Shown: positions 20,182 through 29,479, counted from the first letter of the stretch. The stretch is 64,000 bases of DNA from Mesorhizobium sp. C432A (GCF_030323145.1 NZ_CP100470.1:496001-560000), one strand, 5' to 3'. Notes: generated from the letters alone by a model not told the origin. Program-made: numbers and translations.

Positions 20182-20496
20182 ATGTTCAGCGCCAGATGGC
20201 AGATCGACGCCAAGTTCGGGCACAAGCAGACCGTGCTCGACCTGTTGAAGAAATGGGAACGCGAGATCGGCTCTCAGGTCGGCATTGCCGATCTCGAGTT
20301 CCAGATCATGACCGGTTCGGTCGGAGCTCGGGAAGCGACGGTCGAATCGCATCATCAGGTCGAAAGCCTTGCCCAGCTGGAGGGATTCTTCGCGAGGATC
20401 GGCAAGATCGACGCGCACGCCAAATGGGGCAAGGAGATGGAGCCCTACGTCGTTTCAGGCACCAGCCTTTGGAACATCTACCGCATCGTGGAGTAG
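20182..20496 (+). CDS. Small conserved protein, probable dimeric alpha/beta-barrel
   Basis: A 104-residue protein (MFSARWQIDAKFGHKQTVLD at the start) with a strand-helix-strand-helix pattern and FQIMTGSVGAREATVESHHQ, then ESLAQLEGFFARIGK. The size and layout suggest an ABM/EthD/NIPSNAP-like dimeric alpha/beta-barrel, a fold used for small-molecule binding or monooxygenation, but no motif proves it. A strong GGAGGAG lies 7 nt before the ATG. It follows the NTF2-like gene by 55 bp. Confidence 0.65.
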   Translation: MFSARWQIDAKFGHKQTVLDLLKKWEREIGSQVGIADLEFQIMTGSVGAREATVESHHQVESLAQLEGFFARIGKIDAHAKWGKEMEPYVVSGTSLWNIYRIVE

Positions 20497-20524
20497 CCGT
20501 GGCAGGTGCAGCAGTTTTCGGCCA

Positions 20525-21223
20525 TCAGTTGCGGCGGCCGAAACTCGTCCGCTGCCCGGAAAACCGCCCTTCCCTGGCCGATCCGGCAGCCGCGACACGT
20601 GCCGGCTGATTGGGCAATGTGGCCTGCTTGGCCAGGGCCGCCGCTATCAAGGCGTCGGCCTGGCGCGCGCGCTGGTCCGCGCCGGCATCTCCGGCAGGGT
20701 TGCCCGCCACGGCGGAGCTCGACATCCGCCGGCGGGGTTTGAAAGCAAGATAGAGAAGCAACGCGCCGAGCAGTCCAGCCCCAATGACGATCGTCAAACG
20801 CGTGCCGGTCATGCCGGTGCGTTCGATCTGGGTGGGGTTGGCGGGGTTCTGGACGACGGTGAGCTTGTCGCCGACCTGCGGTTCGCGGGCACCGTTCTTG
20901 TTCAGCTCCATCGTGGCCTCGACGGCGTCGGCGCCGGTGCCGACGCGCAAGGTGCCGGTGAATTTCTGGGTCACCTTCCACTCTTTGTCAGCATGAACCG
21001 TCTTGAACGCATCCACCAGTTCGCACGGCATCGTGGCGGTGCTGACGGTCTTGTAGACAATCTTGTGGGCGGTCGATTCCATGTCGCATTCGACATTGAC
21101 CGCGAGGATTTCAGCAGGCGCCTCGGGCCAGCCGCTCTTCTTGATCATGTCCTTGCCGCCGAACACAGCGATCAGCAGACAGAAGCCGCCAATGAGTACC
21201 AGCTTGATCTTGGTCGTGTTCAT
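20525..21223 (-). CDS. DUF3592-like membrane-anchored protein
   Basis: A 232-residue protein with one hydrophobic helix near the N-terminus (IKLVLIGGFCLLIAVFGG) and a second near residues 140-160 (LTIVIGAGLLGALLLYLAF), flanking an extracytoplasmic beta-rich domain with the SGWPEAPAEILAV opening seen in DUF3592 proteins. A basic, Ala-rich tail follows. Function unknown. GAGGGG lies 7 nt before the ATG at 21223. It is convergent with the small gene at 20182. Confidence 0.6.
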   Translation of the reverse strand: MNTTKIKLVLIGGFCLLIAVFGGKDMIKKSGWPEAPAEILAVNVECDMESTAHKIVYKTVSTATMPCELVDAFKTVHADKEWKVTQKFTGTLRVGTGADAVEATMELNKNGAREPQVGDKLTVVQNPANPTQIERTGMTGTRLTIVIGAGLLGALLLYLAFKPRRRMSSSAVAGNPAGDAGADQRARQADALIAAALAKQATLPNQPARVAAAGSAREGRFSGQRTSFGRRN

Positions 21224-21376
21224 GCGCAAACCCCTCGCCGCGCGGTTTCCCGGCAAGAGGCTGCTCGTTCAGGTTGAATATTCAGTAAATCGTGAACTCC
21301 CGCCGTACCGCAAAAGTAACTCTCGCTTAATGTACAGAAAACGGGTTGGCGAATATTTTAGAGATAGTGGCGGCCT

Positions 21377-22804
21377 CTACCCATGCGCCACCATCACATG
21401 ACGAACGGCGGTATAATCCTCCAGCGCATAGAGAGACATGTCCTTGCCGTAGCCAGACTGCTTCAGCCCGCCATGCGGCATCTCGTTGGTCAGCATGAAA
21501 TGGGTGTTGATCCAGGTGCAGCCATATTGCAGACGGGCGGCCGTCGCCATGGCGCGCGAGACGTTCTTGGTCCACACCGAGGATGCCAGGCCGTAGTCGC
21601 TGTCATTGGCCCAGTTCACGGCTTCATCGACTTCGGAGAAGCGGGTGATGGAAACGACCGGGCCGAACACTTCGCGGCGCACGATCTCGTCTTCCTGCAG
21701 CGCGCCGGCAACCACCGTCGGCTGGTAATAGAAGCCGGAGCCTTCGCCCGGCTTGCCGCCGGTGGTGATCTCGATGTGCTTCAGTTCCGAAGCGCGCTCG
21801 ACGAAGCTCGAGACTCGATCGCGCTGGCGGCGCGAGATCAGCGGCCCGATCTCGTTTTCGGTGTCGTCGGGCTGGTTGTATTTGATGGTCGAGACGGCAG
21901 ATGAGAGATCGGCGACGAGCTTGTCGTAGATCTTCTTGCCGGCATAGATGCGGCAGGCGGCTGTACAATCCTGCCCGGCATTGTAGTAGCCGAAAGCGCG
22001 CAGGCCGTTGACCACGGCGCCGAGGTCGGCATCGTCGAAAACGATGACCGGCGCCTTGCCGCCGAGTTCCAGATGCGTGCGCTTGACCGACTTGGCGGCG
22101 GCCTGCAGCACCTTCTTGCCCGTGGCGACGTCGCCGGTGATCGAAATCATGTTGACCTTGGCGTGATTGATCAGCGTGTTGCCGACGCTGTCGCCGCGGC
22201 CGAGCACGACATTGACGACGCCCTCGGGCAGCACCTCGGCCAGGATCCTGGCCAGCTTCAGCGCCGTCAGCGGCGTCTGCTCCGACGGCTTGAAGACGAC
22301 GGTGTTGCCGCCGGCAATGGCCGGCGCCAGCTTCCAGGCCATCATCATCAGTGGATAGTTCCACGGCGCGATGGAAGCGACGATGCCGATCGGGTCGCGC
22401 CGCACCATCGAGGTGTGGCCGGGCAGATATTCGCCGGCGACCACGCCCGGCATCGAACGTACCGCGCCGGCAAAGAAGCGGTAGCAGTCGACGATCGCCG
22501 GGATTTCGTCATTGAGCACCGCGTTGATCGGCTTGCCGCAATTCAGCGCCTCGAGCGCCGCGAACTCCCGCGCGTTGGCCTCGATGCGGTCGGCGATCTT
22601 GAGGAGATAGCCGGAGCGCTGCGCCGGCGTTGTGCGTGACCACAAGACGAACGCTCGCCCGGCGGCAGTAACAGCCGCCTCGATCTGCGCCTGGCTGGCT
22701 TCAGGCAGGTTGAGAATGGTCGCCCCGGTCTTTGGATTCAGAATCGGCTCCTCGGTGTCGGTGCCGTTCTCGAACTTCGAGCCGATCAGCATCTGGGTGT
22801 CCAT
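21377..22804 (-). CDS. Aldehyde dehydrogenase, probably gamma-aminobutyraldehyde dehydrogenase
   Basis: A 475-residue NAD(P)-dependent aldehyde dehydrogenase. Motifs: [20 protein letters not shown], the general base Glu in [10 protein letters not shown] and catalytic Cys in [11 protein letters not shown]. In length and in blocks such as [20 protein letters not shown] at the N-terminus it resembles PatD/PuuC-type enzymes acting on 4-aminobutyraldehyde, turning it into GABA. Its place as last gene of a polyamine-type ABC transporter operon supports that substrate. A 104-bp gap with a heptad-repeat hairpin lies between it and the permease gene. Confidence 0.85.
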   Translation of the reverse strand: MDTQMLIGSKFENGTDTEEPILNPKTGATILNLPEASQAQIEAAVTAAGRAFVLWSRTTPAQRSGYLLKIADRIEANAREFAALEALNCGKPINAVLNDEIPAIVDCYRFFAGAVRSMPGVVAGEYLPGHTSMVRRDPIGIVASIAPWNYPLMMMAWKLAPAIAGGNTVVFKPSEQTPLTALKLARILAEVLPEGVVNVVLGRGDSVGNTLINHAKVNMISITGDVATGKKVLQAAAKSVKRTHLELGGKAPVIVFDDADLGAVVNGLRAFGYYNAGQDCTAACRIYAGKKIYDKLVADLSSAVSTIKYNQPDDTENEIGPLISRRQRDRVSSFVERASELKHIEITTGGKPGEGSGFYYQPTVVAGALQEDEIVRREVFGPVVSITRFSEVDEAVNWANDSDYGLASSVWTKNVSRAMATAARLQYGCTWINTHFMLTNEMPHGGLKQSGYGKDMSLYALEDYTAVRHVMVAHG

Positions 22805-22823
22805 GCGGGTTCTCCTTGGTCAG

Positions 22824-22907
22824 GAGCGAGTAGCGAATAGCGAGTAGCGAACAGGGCTGGTCGTGCAATCTCCCTATTCGCTATTCGCTACTCCCTATTC
22901 GCTGTTC
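22824..22907. repeat. Inverted array of heptad repeats (TAGCGAR)
   Basis: The left arm (22824-22854) is four to five copies of AGCGARTAGCGA-type units; the right arm (22874-22907) is the reverse complement of similar units. Over 26 positions the arms pair with about four mismatches and a loop of about 19 nt. It fills the gap between the aldehyde dehydrogenase and permease genes and would form a stable mRNA hairpin. Confidence 0.75.
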
Positions 22908-22908
22908 T

Positions 22909-23724
22909 TCATTTGCCCGAACCGGCGATCTGGTCGCCGTCGCGGGTCAGGTAATAGGCGGCAAGGATGGGCAGCAGCGTCACCAGCACCACGACCATGG
23001 CGACGACATTGGTGACCGGACGCTGGCGTGGGCGGATCAGCTCTTCCAGCATCCAGATCGGCACGGTCTGCTGCTGGCCGGCGGTGAAGGTGGTGACGAT
23101 GACCTCGTCGAAGGAGAGCGCGAAGGCGAGCATCCCCCCGGCAAGCAGAGCGGTGGCGATGTTGGGCAGCACGACGTGCCGGAAGGTCTGGAAGCCGTCG
23201 GCGCCGAGATCCATCGAGGCCTCGATCATTGAGCCGGAAGTGCGGCGGAAACGGGCGACCGCATTGTTGTAGACGACGACAACGCAGAAGGTGGCGTGGC
23301 CGAGCACGATCGTCCAGAACGAGAACGGGATGTCGGCTAGCGAGAAGGCCGAGCGCAACGCGATGCCGGTGATGATGCCGGGCAGCGCGATCGGCAGGAT
23401 GACGAGCAGCGAGATCGTCTCGCGGCCGAAGAATTTCGTCCGTGACACGGCGGCGGCGCACAGCGTGCCCAGTATCAAGGCAATCGCGGTCGAGATGGCG
23501 GCGACACGGACCGAAAGCGACAGCGCCTGCCAGACATCCGGCCGGTTCCAGGTGGCGGCGAACCATTGTGTGGTCAGCCCCGGCGGCGGCCAGACGAAGC
23601 TCTTCTCTTCCGTGGTGAAGGCATAGACGAAGATCAGCAGGATCGGCAGGTGCAGGAAGAGCAGGCCGCAAGCGGCTGCGATCTTGAGGCCGAGCGGGGC
23701 GGATTGCGAACCGTCAGAGCGCAT
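22909..23724 (-). CDS. Polyamine-type ABC transporter permease (PotC-like)
   Basis: A 271-residue inner-membrane permease with about six transmembrane segments and the EAA loop [22 protein letters not shown] at around residues 168-190, which contacts the ATPase. It is of the PotC/PotI class. It overlaps the PotB-like gene by 11 bp. Together with the ATPase at 24900 and binding protein at 26105 it forms a complete importer, most likely for putrescine or spermidine. Confidence 0.88.
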   Translation of the reverse strand: MRSDGSQSAPLGLKIAAACGLLFLHLPILLIFVYAFTTEEKSFVWPPPGLTTQWFAATWNRPDVWQALSLSVRVAAISTAIALILGTLCAAAVSRTKFFGRETISLLVILPIALPGIITGIALRSAFSLADIPFSFWTIVLGHATFCVVVVYNNAVARFRRTSGSMIEASMDLGADGFQTFRHVVLPNIATALLAGGMLAFALSFDEVIVTTFTAGQQQTVPIWMLEELIRPRQRPVTNVVAMVVVLVTLLPILAAYYLTRDGDQIAGSGK

Positions 23725-24679
23725 CGAAGGCCCCCATGCGCTTGGCGCCCCAGAGATAGAAACCCATGATGACGATGGGCACGACGGTGAAGGCGGCGGC
23801 GAGCGGGATGTTGCCGGCTGTGCCCTGCTGCGAATAGACGGCCTGGCCGATAAACAGCCGCGACGTGCCGATGATCTGCGGGATGATGTAGTCGCCCAGC
23901 GTCAGCGAGAAGGTGAAGATCGAGCCGGCGACGATGCCGGGCAGCGCCAGCGGGAACAGCACGTTGCGGAAGGTCTGGCCCGGCGACGCCCCGAGATCGG
24001 AGGACGCCTCGACCAGATTGCCGGGCACGCGCTCCAATGCCGCCTGCACCGGCAGGATCATGAACGGCAGCCAGACATAGACGAAGGCGATGAAGGTTCC
24101 GGTGGCGGAGACCGACAGGGAATTGCCGCCGACGACCGGCAGCGACAGCCAGCCGTCGAGCACCCAGAGCAGATGCAATTTGGCCAGCAGCCAGGTCAGA
24201 ATGCCTTCCTTGGCGAGGATCAACTTCCAGGCGTAGATCTTGACGAGGTAGCTCGACCACAGCGGCAGCATGATTCCGAGATAAAACAGCGCCTTCCACC
24301 GGCCCCGGGCATAGCGCGCCGCATAATAGGCGATCGGGAAGGCGATGGCGGCGGAGGCCAGCGTGACCAGCACCGCCATCGTCACCGTGCGCAGGATGAT
24401 GTCGAGATTGGCGGGCTGGAACAGGTCGCCATAGGTCTTCAGCGTGAACTCATGGTTGATGAGGCCGGAAAATTCGTCGATCGAGAAGAAACTCTGTGCC
24501 AAGAGCGCGAACAGCGAACCGATATAGACGACGCCGAGCCACAGCACCGGCGGCGCCAACATGAGGAACAGCAGCAGTTGCGGCTTGCGCCAGAACAGGT
24601 CGGACAGCGCACCGCGCACGCCGCCGCTGCCGGGCAGGATGGCGGGGGCGGAGGTTGAGTTGAGCGCGGCGATGGTCAT
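23714..24679 (-). CDS. Polyamine-type ABC transporter permease (PotB-like)
   Basis: A 321-residue permease with an N-terminal extension before the first membrane helix ([19 protein letters not shown]), about six helices and the EAA loop [21 protein letters not shown]. It is longer than the partner PotC-like permease, as usual for PotB. The start ATG is at 24679. A 157-bp long inverted repeat lies between it and the ATPase gene. Confidence 0.88.
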   Translation of the reverse strand: MTIAALNSTSAPAILPGSGGVRGALSDLFWRKPQLLLFLMLAPPVLWLGVVYIGSLFALLAQSFFSIDEFSGLINHEFTLKTYGDLFQPANLDIILRTVTMAVLVTLASAAIAFPIAYYAARYARGRWKALFYLGIMLPLWSSYLVKIYAWKLILAKEGILTWLLAKLHLLWVLDGWLSLPVVGGNSLSVSATGTFIAFVYVWLPFMILPVQAALERVPGNLVEASSDLGASPGQTFRNVLFPLALPGIVAGSIFTFSLTLGDYIIPQIIGTSRLFIGQAVYSQQGTAGNIPLAAAFTVVPIVIMGFYLWGAKRMGAFDAL

Positions 24680-24725
24680 GGGGAGACCGCGTGCTGAAGG
24701 AACCCTGAGAAGCCGGGTTCCTTCA

Positions 24726-24882
24726 CACCCCCCTCTGTCCTGCCGGACATCTCCCCCTCAAGGGGGGAGATCAGCAGTTTCGCTGCCTCGCCAAATCCCC
24801 AACGTTGAAGATTGGCGAAACCGGGAGGAACAGCCAATCTCCCCGCTTGAGGGGGAGATGTCCGGCAGGACAGAGGGGGGTG
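24726..24882. repeat. Long inverted repeat element, copy 1
   Basis: Perfect 37-bp arms (24726-24762 and 24846-24882). Each arm holds CTCTGTCCTGCCGGACATCT or its complement and ends in a run of six C or G. The centre, about 83 bp, contains GATTGGCGAA and CCAATCT blocks. The same element, with 35-bp perfect arms and similar centre, is at 46982-47142. It sits inside the ABC operon between ATPase and permease genes. Confidence 0.9.
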
Positions 24883-24899
24883 CTTGGCGCAAACCTCAA

Positions 24900-25898
24900 T
24901 CATGCCGGCTCGTCCATCAAATGCAAATGCTCGCGGTTGAACGTCAGCACCACCGCTTCGCCTTCCGCCGGCAGCTTTGTCCCGGCCGGCACGATGGCGT
25001 GCAGCCTCAAGCCGTCGGCGTCGAGCGCCAGCCTGGTCGTGGCGCCGAGATAGTTGGTTCCGACCAGGCGCGCGGCAACCCCTTCGCCTTTCGCAATGCT
25101 GCCGATGCGGATCGATTCGGGGCGCAAGCTGCCCCAGCGGTCCTGGCCGGAATAACGCTGGACGAAATCCGGCGGCAACACATTGGAGGAGCCGACGAAA
25201 TCGGCGACGAAGCGGGTCTTCGGCCGCTGGTAGATGTCTTCCGGCGTGCCGATCTGCATGATCTTGCCGTCATTGAAGACGGCGACGCGGTCGGCCATCG
25301 ACAGCGCTTCGCCCTGGTCGTGGGTGACGAAGACGAAGGTGATGCCGAGCGCCTTCTGCAGCGACTTCAGCTCTTCCTGCATGTTCTCGCGCAGTTTGAG
25401 ATCGAGCGCGCCGAGCGGCTCGTCGAGCAGAAGCACCTTGGGCTGGTTGACCAGCGCACGGGCCAGCGCCACGCGCTGGCGCTGGCCGCCGGAGAGCTGG
25501 CCGGGACGGCGGGCGCCATAGCCGGGAAGCCGCACCAGTGACAATGCCTCTTCCGCCGCCTTCTGCCGCTGCGGCTTGGCGATGCCCTTGACCATCAGCC
25601 CGTAGGCGACATTGTCCAGCACGTTCAAATGCGGGAACAGCGCGTAGTCCTGGAACACCGTGTTGACGTTGCGGCGATAGGGCGGCACGCCCTCGGCGCG
25701 GTCGCCGAAGATCGAGATCGAGCCCGAGGTCGGCTGCTCGAAGCCGGCGATGAGGCGCAGGCAGGTCGTCTTGCCGGACCCCGACGGACCGAGCATGGCG
25801 AAGAACTCGCCCGGCACGATATCGAGATCGACCGCATCGACGGCGCGCACGCTGCCGAAATGGCGAGAGACTTTCTGGAAGGAAACGGCCGATGTCAT
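24900..25898 (-). CDS. Polyamine-type ABC transporter ATP-binding protein (PotA-like)
   Basis: A 332-residue ATPase: Walker A GPSGSGKTT near residue 39, Q-loop, signature LSGGQRQRVALARAL, Walker B LLLDEPLGALD, H-loop THDQGEA, and a C-terminal TOBE-type domain (SLRPESIRIG). This is the PotA/FbpC layout. It energises the PotB/PotC-like permeases. The ATG at 25898 begins the conserved domain; a GTG 24 codons upstream exists but its extension is unlike the family. It is preceded by inverted repeats that separate it from the binding-protein gene. Confidence 0.92.
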   Translation of the reverse strand: MTSAVSFQKVSRHFGSVRAVDAVDLDIVPGEFFAMLGPSGSGKTTCLRLIAGFEQPTSGSISIFGDRAEGVPPYRRNVNTVFQDYALFPHLNVLDNVAYGLMVKGIAKPQRQKAAEEALSLVRLPGYGARRPGQLSGGQRQRVALARALVNQPKVLLLDEPLGALDLKLRENMQEELKSLQKALGITFVFVTHDQGEALSMADRVAVFNDGKIMQIGTPEDIYQRPKTRFVADFVGSSNVLPPDFVQRYSGQDRWGSLRPESIRIGSIAKGEGVAARLVGTNYLGATTRLALDADGLRLHAIVPAGTKLPAEGEAVVLTFNREHLHLMDEPA

Positions 25899-25974
25899 GG
25901 GCTGTCCGTCTGTTGCCGGTTTGTGTTCGTCGAAATAGCTCTTGCCGCCACCAATCAGGCCAGCGGGCACGGCA

Positions 25975-26097
25975 CTTCACCTCCCCCTCGATCGGGGAGG
26001 TCGCGGCGAAGCCGCGGGTGGGGTGACTAGCACCGGACGTCAGCGTTGCCCCCACCCCGACGCTGCGCGTCGACCCTCCCCACAAGGGGGAGGGTTA
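25975..26097. repeat. Inverted pair of GC-rich palindromic elements
   Basis: One copy (about 25975-26028, CCTCCCCCTCGATCGGGGAGG then GCGGGTGGGGTG region) faces a second in the opposite strand (26048-26097, containing CCCTCCCCACAAGGGGGAGGG on the complement side). The second closely matches the single copy at 39869-39916. It lies between the binding-protein and ATPase genes. Confidence 0.7.
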
Positions 26098-26104
26098 AGG
26101 GAGC

Positions 26105-27259
26105 TCACCGCCCGCCGATGACGCCGATATAGTCGGACACCCAGCGGTAGTAGGGCACGCAGTGGTCGTTCTGGGTGGCGCACTTCGAGACCGGCGTCTT
26201 CCAGAACTTGATCTTGTCGAAGTTCTCGTAGCCGTTGGTCTTGCAGCCTTCCTCGCCGAGCAGCTCGTTGGCCTTGCAGGCAGCGGGCACCACGGGGAGC
26301 GAGCCGAACCAGGCCGAGACATCGCCTTGCACCTTGGGCGACAGCGAATGCTCAAGCCACATATAGGCGCAGTTGGGATGCGCGGCGTCGGCCTCCATCA
26401 TGGTGGTGTCGGCCCAGCCGGTGACGCCTTCTTCCGGCACGGTCGAGGCGACCGGCTTCTTGGCGGCAACCAGCGTGTTGACCTGGTAAGGCCACGAACC
26501 GGAAGCGACGACGCCTTCGTTCTGGAAGTCGTCGACCTGGATGGCGGCGTCATGCCAGTAGCGGCCGACCAGCGTCCGCTGAACACGCAGCAGCTCGAGC
26601 GCTGCCTTGTACTGGTCTTCGTTCAGTTCGTACGGGTCCTTGATGCCGAGTTCCGGCTTGTGGAACATCAAATAGTTGGCGGCGTCGGCGATGTGGATCG
26701 GGCCGTCATAGGCCTGGACGCGGCCCTTGTTGGACTTGCCGTCCGGCAGGTTCATTTCCTCGAAGACGACGTTCCAGCTCTTGGGCGCTTCCTTGAAGAC
26801 ATCGGTGTTGTACATCAGGATGTTCGGGCCCCACTGATAGGGAACGCCGTAATGCACCTTGTCGACGGTGAACCAGGGCGCATCCTTCAGACGGTCGTCT
26901 ACCGCCTTCCAGCTCGGGATGAGATCGGTGTTGATCGGCTGCACGCGCTTGCCGGCAACGAGGCGCAGCGATGCGTCACCCGAAGCGGTGACTAGATCGA
27001 ACCCACCCTCATTCATCAGCGAGACCATCTCGTCGGAGGTGTTGGCGGTCTTGACGTTGACCTTGCAGCCGCTCTCCTTCTCGAAGGAGGTCACCCAGTC
27101 ATAGCCCTTGTCGGTTTCGCCGCGCTCGATGTACCCCGGCCAGGCAACGATGCTGACCTCCCCTTCGCCCTTGCCAAGTTCCTTGACCTGGGCGACGGCC
27201 TGACCGGAAAAGGTCAGCGCGACCGTCAAGGCGGTGCACGTCTTCAGGAATGAATTCAT
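26105..27259 (-). CDS. Periplasmic polyamine-binding protein (PotD/PotF-like)
   Basis: A 384-residue secreted solute-binding protein. The signal peptide is MNSFLKTCTALTVALTFSGQ with cleavage near AVAQ-V. The mature part has the extracellular solute-binding family 1 shape, with EVSIVAWPGYIERG near the start, as in polyamine-binding PotD/PotF relatives. C-terminal Cys-containing segments (CKANELLGEEGCKTNGYENF) may form disulfides. Good site GGGAG 7 nt before the ATG at 27259. First gene of the importer operon, with an aldehyde dehydrogenase as last gene. Other amine-type ligands are possible. Confidence 0.87.
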   Translation of the reverse strand: MNSFLKTCTALTVALTFSGQAVAQVKELGKGEGEVSIVAWPGYIERGETDKGYDWVTSFEKESGCKVNVKTANTSDEMVSLMNEGGFDLVTASGDASLRLVAGKRVQPINTDLIPSWKAVDDRLKDAPWFTVDKVHYGVPYQWGPNILMYNTDVFKEAPKSWNVVFEEMNLPDGKSNKGRVQAYDGPIHIADAANYLMFHKPELGIKDPYELNEDQYKAALELLRVQRTLVGRYWHDAAIQVDDFQNEGVVASGSWPYQVNTLVAAKKPVASTVPEEGVTGWADTTMMEADAAHPNCAYMWLEHSLSPKVQGDVSAWFGSLPVVPAACKANELLGEEGCKTNGYENFDKIKFWKTPVSKCATQNDHCVPYYRWVSDYIGVIGGR

Positions 27260-27436
27260 CGTCAATCTCCCATTTTGGCGCCTGACTGCGAAGCGAGTCG
27301 CCGCCGCGGTCAGCCGCAGGCTGAAAAGCGTCAGTTCATCCGATGGCACGTTGCCGCTCTGATGGCGGCTTTCGTCCCTGACATCAAAAGTGCTCGGAAA
27401 ATTCCGGTTTCGCAAATTCATTTATCAGAAACGCGA

Positions 27437-27453
27437 TATCGGTTTTTCCGATA
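27437..27453. promoter_or_regulatory. LysR-type operator candidate (ATC-N9-GAT) upstream of the ABC operon
   Basis: TATCGG-TTTTT-CCGATA, perfect 6-5-6, containing ATC-N9-GAT, the classic LysR box with T-N11-A. It lies between the LysR gene end (27471) and the binding-protein start (27259), 178 bp upstream of the latter. Confidence 0.6.
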
Positions 27454-27470
27454 GATAACCACGCACCCTA

Positions 27471-28382
27471 TCAACGCTGCTGGCGTACCATACGCTGCGA
27501 CTGGGCAAGGCCGATGAAGTCGCGCGACGCCTGCGGCAGACCGGAGCCGCGGCGCCAGACCATGCCGACCTGGACGACCGGCAGGGAACCCGAAATGTCG
27601 CGCGATTCGATGCGGTCGCCTTCCAGCGACCACGGCCGGTAGACTAGGTCGGGCAGCAACGCCACGCCCGCACCTGTGGCGACGAGGCTGCGAACGGCTT
27701 CGACCGAGCGGGTGCGAAAGGCGACATGCGGCCTGGCGCCGATCGCCGCCAGAAGCTTGCCGGTGTTCTCCTCGATCTCGTCGACGGTCAGCATGATCAG
27801 CGGCTCGCCGGCAATGTCGCCTATGCCGATAATGTCGGCGCTGGCCAGCTTGTGGCCGAGCGGGACCCACAGCCGGTAGGCCGAGACCTCGAGGATTTCC
27901 GACTGCAGCGCGGTGCGGTCGCGCAAATTGGAGGTGACCATGACGGCAATGTCGAGCTTGCCGCCGATCAGCAGATGTTCGAGATAGTCGCCATTGTCCT
28001 CGATGGCCGAGACATCGACGCCGGGATAGGCGCGGCGGTAGCGCGCCAGCAGATCGGACAGCACATAGCCCGCGACCAGCGAGGTGACGCCGAGCTGCAG
28101 CCGCCCGCCGGCCACCACCTGGTCGTCGGAAAAAGCGCGGCGCGCGTCGGAGACGTCGGCCAGGATCTTGGTCGCATGGCGCAGGAACTGGTGGCCTTTG
28201 TGGGTAATGTTGAGGCCACGCGGATGGCGCTCGAACAATTCGACGCCGAGATCGCTCTCCAGCTCCTTGATCGCCTCGGTGACCGAGGATTGCGAGATGG
28301 AGAGGTTTTGTGCGGCGCCCGACACCGTGCCTTGCTCGGCGACGGCAATGAAGAACTGCAGCTGACGGATGGTGAAAGCCAT
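27471..28382 (-). CDS. LysR-family regulator, probably of the polyamine uptake operon
   Basis: A 303-residue LysR-type regulator: HTH at residues 1-60 (MAFTIRQLQFFIAVAEQGTV, then SISQSSVTEAIKELESDLGVELFERH), then a CysB/CbbR-like effector domain. It is upstream of, and in the same direction as, the polyamine importer, with a LysR-type box in between, so it probably controls that operon. The ATG at 28382 starts the conserved HTH; one at 28397 is also possible. The coinducer is unknown. Confidence 0.85.
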   Translation of the reverse strand: MAFTIRQLQFFIAVAEQGTVSGAAQNLSISQSSVTEAIKELESDLGVELFERHPRGLNITHKGHQFLRHATKILADVSDARRAFSDDQVVAGGRLQLGVTSLVAGYVLSDLLARYRRAYPGVDVSAIEDNGDYLEHLLIGGKLDIAVMVTSNLRDRTALQSEILEVSAYRLWVPLGHKLASADIIGIGDIAGEPLIMLTVDEIEENTGKLLAAIGARPHVAFRTRSVEAVRSLVATGAGVALLPDLVYRPWSLEGDRIESRDISGSLPVVQVGMVWRRGSGLPQASRDFIGLAQSQRMVRQQR

Positions 28383-28461
28383 GGCCGGACTAAACACCGG
28401 CGCGACGGGGAAGGAAAGCCGAAGGCGAGCCTTTTACCCGTACGGCTTGAGGCGCCTCCTG

Positions 28462-29073
28462 TCAGCCGAAGCCGAGGCGCCGCCGGCAGGCAGGACCGTA
28501 GCGAAGCGCGAGCATAAAAGCCGTCTCCAGCGCCAAAACGATGACGATGATGCGAAAGCCGATGGCATAGGAATCCCGGCCGCTGCCGCGCATAAGGTAG
28601 CCGGTGACGAGGAAGCCGGTGTTCCATAGCGTGGCGCCGAGCAGCGTCGCCGCCGCGAAGGGCAAGAGTGGCAGACGGAGCGCGCCGGCCGCGATCGGCA
28701 GATAGTTGCGAACCGTCGGGATGAACTGCGCCAGCAAGGAGACCCGAACATGATGGCGGCGATAGGCCTGACCAAGCTTGCTGTAGGTCGCATAGCGCAA
28801 GCAGACATATTTGCCGAAACGCTCGACCAGCCTGTCGGCACGATCCAATCCAATCCTACGGCCCACACTATACCAGACAAGGCAGCCTGTGATGGCGGAC
28901 AGCGTCGTCACCAGGAGCAGAATCGCCAGCGCCAGGAGATCGGAGGCTGCCGTCATGCCGAGGAACAGCAGCAGCACATGCGAGGGCGGCAGCGGCAGGA
29001 TCTTTTCTGTGAAGGCGAGGCAGGCGACGCCGAGCAGGCCGAACCCCAGGATCGCCGACAGTGGATCAGTCAT
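28462..29073 (-). CDS. DedA-family membrane protein
   Basis: A 203-residue integral membrane protein of the DedA/SNARE-associated (VTT) family, with LPLPPSHVLLLFLGMTAASD near the N-terminus, GRRIG after the second helix and the conserved RFIPxxR-like block, here AQFIPTVRNYLPIAAGAL. DedA proteins act as lipid scramblases or are needed for envelope homeostasis. It follows the LysR gene by 79 bp in the upstream direction, with no clear operon partner. Confidence 0.82.
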   Translation of the reverse strand: MTDPLSAILGFGLLGVACLAFTEKILPLPPSHVLLLFLGMTAASDLLALAILLLVTTLSAITGCLVWYSVGRRIGLDRADRLVERFGKYVCLRYATYSKLGQAYRRHHVRVSLLAQFIPTVRNYLPIAAGALRLPLLPFAAATLLGATLWNTGFLVTGYLMRGSGRDSYAIGFRIIVIVLALETAFMLALRYGPACRRRLGFG

Positions 29074-29479
29074 GCGAAGCGCCAGTCATAGGTTTTGAGG
29101 TTCTTGATCCTGGACACCTTATACACCGTCATACACTGTCGCTGGCGGAAAGTTGCGGAATGTCCGGCCAAGCCGGGTCCGCTTCCAGGTCGGAGCGCGC
29201 AAGCGTCCAGGCCATGAGGAAAGACAAGGCATCGTTTGCAGCATGGTGACCTCATTGCTGATGCGGGCGATTCGCCCGGCCCGCATTTCGACGAGGCGCT
29301 GTTTGCGGCTGCCAAGTTGCATGGACATTGCGAACAGCGGGATGATTGAAAAACAATTTTTCACCAGAACGACATCTTATGCGGCCGGCGACGCGGCTCG
29401 CATGATGCACAACATCGCCTTCGTGGTATCGGGTAGCGGCATGGGCCGGGATCGCGGCGCGCCAGTCGCTGGTGTTTGG
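29074..29479. other. Intergenic region of 406 bp, no gene supported
   Basis: Open frames here have no family resemblance and no good ribosome site. The only structure seen is a perfect AT-rich inverted repeat at 29347-29363 (TGAAAAA-CAA-TTTTTCA), in the middle between the DedA start and the end of the DeoR gene. It may be an operator, but no gene starts next to it. Confidence 0.6.

Noticed and set aside
22824..22907. CRISPR-like array
   Set aside because: Units are 7 bp without spacers and form an inverted pair; no cas genes.
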